A DNA stretch of 64,000 nucleotides from Pichia kudriavzevii (Eukaryota > Ascomycota > Pichiomycetes > Pichiales > Pichiaceae), in contig NC_042507.1 in assembly GCF_003054445.1 (NCBI RefSeq), forward strand, positions 2,604,001 through 2,668,000, given 5' to 3'. A model generated the notes under the pieces. The model was not told the origin of the DNA, did not search any database, and saw nothing but the letters and a program-made list of their open reading frames with translations. Shown here piece after piece: positions 61,820 through 64,000 of the stretch (its first letter is position 1; every line of letters begins with the position of its first letter). Made by a program: the position numbers and the translations under genes.

Positions 61820-62515
61820 ATGTTCCACAGCAAACTACACGAGAGATTAGCTGCATATGAGTTTGTGCTGTGTTCGTCCTCCCCTCGGAGGTACGAGCTC
61901 TTGCAACAGGTTGGCATTACACCAAGGGTGGAGAAGTCTGCCTTTAAGGAGGACCTCGACAAGTCGCTCTATGAGGGTGATCCGTACCGGTATGTTAGCG
62001 ACACGTCGTTTGAGAAGTGTCAAGAGGTGTATTCCCGACTCAGGAGGCGCAATTGTGACACGAGCAACAGGGAAGCCAACAACGATGGGCATTGTAAGCC
62101 CCTGCTTCTTTTGAGTGCTGACACGGTGATCACAGCGAAGGGGGAGATCTTTGAGAAGCCAGGGAGCTATGCGAGCAATGTCGCCATGTTGAAGACGCTC
62201 CGAGACCACGAGGAGCAAGGAACAAAGATTGAGGTTGTTAGTGGATGCACTATTTTGAAGGAAGACCCCAGTACTTCAACGGGTAATGTCCAAGTACGTC
62301 GCTTTCTGAGCACCACGGAGATCCATCTTGTAAAGGGTCTCACCGACGAAACGATCGAGGAGTACTGCACGAGCGGCGAAGGACAAAGTGTTGCCGGTGG
62401 CTTCAAGATCCAAGGTGCTGGATGTCTTTTATTTGACTCCATCAGCGGTGACTACTACAATTGTGTTGGACTCCCCTTGAGCCTCGTGTATCGGGAGCTT
62501 GGAGCCCTCGTATAG
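61820..62515 (+). CDS. Maf/YOR111W-type nucleotide pyrophosphatase
   Basis: A 231-residue protein of the Maf family, which hydrolyses non-canonical or excess nucleoside triphosphates such as dTTP/UTP (and 7-methyl-GTP in one branch). The N-terminal loop CSSSPRRYELLQQVGI, the central LLLSADTVI with the catalytic Asp, IFEKPGSYASNVAML and the C-terminal VAGGFKIQGAGCLLFDSISGDYYNCVGLPL are all recognisable. The S. cerevisiae homologue is YOR111W (232 residues), uncharacterised there. Which nucleotide is favoured here cannot be told. The start is the first ATG. Confidence 0.93.
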   Translation: MFHSKLHERLAAYEFVLCSSSPRRYELLQQVGITPRVEKSAFKEDLDKSLYEGDPYRYVSDTSFEKCQEVYSRLRRRNCDTSNREANNDGHCKPLLLLSADTVITAKGEIFEKPGSYASNVAMLKTLRDHEEQGTKIEVVSGCTILKEDPSTSTGNVQVRRFLSTTEIHLVKGLTDETIEEYCTSGEGQSVAGGFKIQGAGCLLFDSISGDYYNCVGLPLSLVYRELGALV

Positions 62516-62621
62516 CGGGAATGGGGGAAGTTCCGTAGTATTTTCAGTACTATATTCAGTTGTAAAGGAGATATATACAGAGCCATATAGTGTGTATAGA
62601 GGGTGCTATATAGAGAAGCCA

Positions 62622-62795
62622 TTAGGCAGAGGGCAATGGCGACAAGAGGGACACCAAGTTTGGTTTCTGCTGGGTGGAAGCCCATCCAAGGTACACTACA
62701 AGTGGCAACCAGCCGTAGTGGGTGATGGTTTGAGCAGTAGCAAGCGCCTTGGTAAGTCTTTCCTTGGACTCTTCAGATAAGTTGAAACCAGCCAT
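62622..62795 (-). CDS. TOM7: Mitochondrial outer membrane translocase subunit Tom7
   Basis: A 57-residue gene, easily missed because of its size. Read on the - strand it begins MAGFNLSEESKERLTKAL and continues THYGWLPLVVYLGWAST and NLVSLLSPLPSA, then TAA. This matches Tom7 of S. cerevisiae (60 residues), including SEESKER, the HYGW-x-P-x-V-x-YLGWA transmembrane helix (about residues 26-42) and the LLSPLP end. Tom7 modulates assembly and stability of the TOM complex and of the outer-membrane sorting machinery. It is convergent with the Maf gene, 106 bases from its stop codon, and divergent from LAT1. Confidence 0.95.
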   Translation of the reverse strand: MAGFNLSEESKERLTKALATAQTITHYGWLPLVVYLGWASTQQKPNLVSLLSPLPSA

Positions 62796-63676
62796 TCTTG
62801 TGTTTTTTTTTGTTTCTGTTGATAGGTTCTGATGTTGGGAGAATCAAAGCCAGTGTATCTGAGAAAGCAGAATGTGTTCACTGTAAAGTGCTTCAAGGTG
62901 AGCGAGGAGGGGTTGTGCCCATTCTCAACATGGTTTTTCTTCAGCACTGAGTTTAGATAAATACAGAGAAATGTAAAATTAATTGCTCCGGTCACGTGAT
63001 TCGCACGTGACACTGCACGCGCCTAGATACGATCACGTGATACAGACTGCGCCACATGCGCCACACGAGCACGTGCACATTGAGAAATAAATTTTTTATG
63101 TATTTTCTTGCCCCTCCCTTCGGTTCTGTATTGGCCACTCTCCCCTTTCTCTCCCCCCTTCTCTCCCCCACGTCCCTCGCCAATTTTCGGCCCACTGTTT
63201 TCCCCGATGTGGGTAAACCCGCCCCCAAAGTTCTCGAAACGAAGAGAACGGCAAAGACCTCCCCCCCCCCCCTCTCCTCATTTGGCAGTGTCCCACTTTA
63301 ATTGGGAAACAACAATACAGTGGAAAAACAGAGAAGGCGTAATCACCGACTCATTGTGTGAGAATTCTCTATATTTTGTGTATTCTCTATATAGTTGTAT
63401 ATATTTGTATAAATATATATATATGTATATGTGTGTGTGTGTTTGTAATAGTTTGTTTGTACTATATACAGCCTTCTCTGCGTTTACACCATTAGCACCT
63501 TCTTTGTCTTTGTGTATTCTGTTGTAAAGACATTGCATACTGCACATCCTCTCTATCACACTCTGGCAACTGTGCGTTTCCTAGTTCCACCGTTTACGTC
63601 TACACATACAAGCGTCCATTGGATCTCATTGACAAGACATACACAAAACCCTCTCCCAATCTATATCGTATAGACA
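62796..63676. promoter_or_regulatory. Shared TOM7-LAT1 promoter region with CACGTG cluster
   Basis: CACGTG occurs four times within 83 bases: 62993-62998, 63004-63009, 63034-63039 and 63070-63075. Three of them have the flanks of a Cbf1 site (TCACGTGA or its half). They lie about 200-280 bases before TOM7 and 600-680 bases before LAT1. Further right are C-rich tracts (12 C at 63261-63272) and a TA/TG microsatellite at about 63395-63445. Confidence 0.65.
63395..63445 (+). repeat. TA/TG dinucleotide tract
   Basis: A TATATATATATGTATATGTGTGTGTGTG-like low-complexity run, with the TA part followed by the TG part. It lies in the LAT1 promoter region. Confidence 0.8.
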
Positions 63677-64000
63677 ATGTCTGCATTTCTCTCCAGATCA
63701 GCAACCACGGTTCTTAGACCAGTTCTCCGTTTAAGGGGCGCATCAGCAGCCCTTAACAGAACCTCTCTCTCTCTCTCAAACTACAGATTCTATGCTGCAA
63801 CAAGCTTCCCGGAACATACCGTCATCAACATGCCGGCCCTCTCGCCAACCATGACCGAGGGCAGCTTGGTGAAGTGGCACAAGCAAGTGGGTGACAAGTT
63901 GGAACCAGGAGAGTCCATTGCCGAAGTGGAAACCGACAAGGCATCCATGGACTTTGAATTCCAAGAAGATGGCTATTTGGCCAAGATTCTCGTTCCTGAT
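63677..64000 (+). CDS. LAT1: Pyruvate dehydrogenase E2 (dihydrolipoamide acetyltransferase), 5' part
   Basis: The first 108 codons of a gene that runs off the right edge. Residues 1-38 are a mitochondrial presequence (basic and Ser/Leu-rich, ending near NYRFYA). The lipoyl domain follows with [18 protein letters not shown] and the lipoylation site K88 in [13 protein letters not shown]. The alternative, the E3-binding protein Pdx1, also has one lipoyl domain, but the [11 protein letters not shown] opening and [13 protein letters not shown] are as in Lat1. The subunit-binding and catalytic domains would lie beyond the window. Its promoter is shared with TOM7. Confidence 0.88.
   Translation, partial: MSAFLSRSATTVLRPVLRLRGASAALNRTSLSLSNYRFYAATSFPEHTVINMPALSPTMTEGSLVKWHKQVGDKLEPGESIAEVETDKASMDFEFQEDGYLAKILVPD

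Overview
The window is nuclear DNA from a budding yeast (Saccharomycotina). Genes are compact, nearly all intronless and on both strands, and almost every single-copy gene matches a known Saccharomyces gene. CTG codes for leucine where this can be tested: the LLLDADN motif of the mannosyltransferases and the RLS of the RPN10 ubiquitin-interacting motif. That excludes the CUG-Ser clade. Low GC, heavy A/T tracts, a Homol-D box at RPS29 and Cbf1-type CACGTG boxes suggest a Pichiaceae-like species; this placement is inference.

Region 1 (1-20.6 kb) is an accessory Golgi mannosylation block. It holds the 3' end of an MNN4/LicD-type gene, a small membrane protein with a coiled coil, and three tandem GT71 (MNN2/MNN5-type) mannosyltransferase genes in the same direction. 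The last two sit on a direct tandem duplication of about 7.63 kb that looks almost perfect. Its breakpoints fall inside the coding regions: gene 1 has its own N-terminus, genes 2 and 3 share another, genes 1 and 2 share one C-terminal end and gene 3 has its own. Gene 2 therefore looks like the chimeric product of unequal crossing-over. Each duplicated gene is preceded by about 5.6 kb without a recognisable gene.

Region 2 (20.6-32.5 kb) has MET5 (sulfite reductase beta subunit) with a Cbf1 site, a divergent NBL1-like/RPN10 pair with a PACE box, a clearly decayed GAF-domain gene, a CENP-K/MCM22-like gene, a 2-kb stretch without an intact gene, a one-RRM HSH49-like gene and TIM8.

Region 3 (32.8-55.1 kb) is dense: VAC14, REI1, TSR1, RPS29 (probably with a 5'UTR intron), FMP52, LAS1, a possible mitoribosomal mL57 gene, AFG2/DRG1, a small membrane protein, SYO1, UBC9, PEX19, a 2-kb gap, and VPS35. 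Many of these genes act in ribosome assembly: REI1 and DRG1 in cytoplasmic 60S maturation, LAS1 in ITS2 cleavage, SYO1 in 5S RNP protein import, TSR1 in 40S maturation. NOP15 (60S) lies further right.

Region 4 (55.7-64 kb) has ERG5 with a sterol-response-like promoter, a seven-helix membrane protein, CYB5 (a possible electron donor to sterol enzymes), NOP15 with a triple RRPE array, a Maf-type nucleotide pyrophosphatase, the very short TOM7 gene, and the 5' end of LAT1 (pyruvate dehydrogenase E2). Four CACGTG boxes lie between TOM7 and LAT1. I recognised no tRNA, rRNA, CRISPR array or intact transposon.
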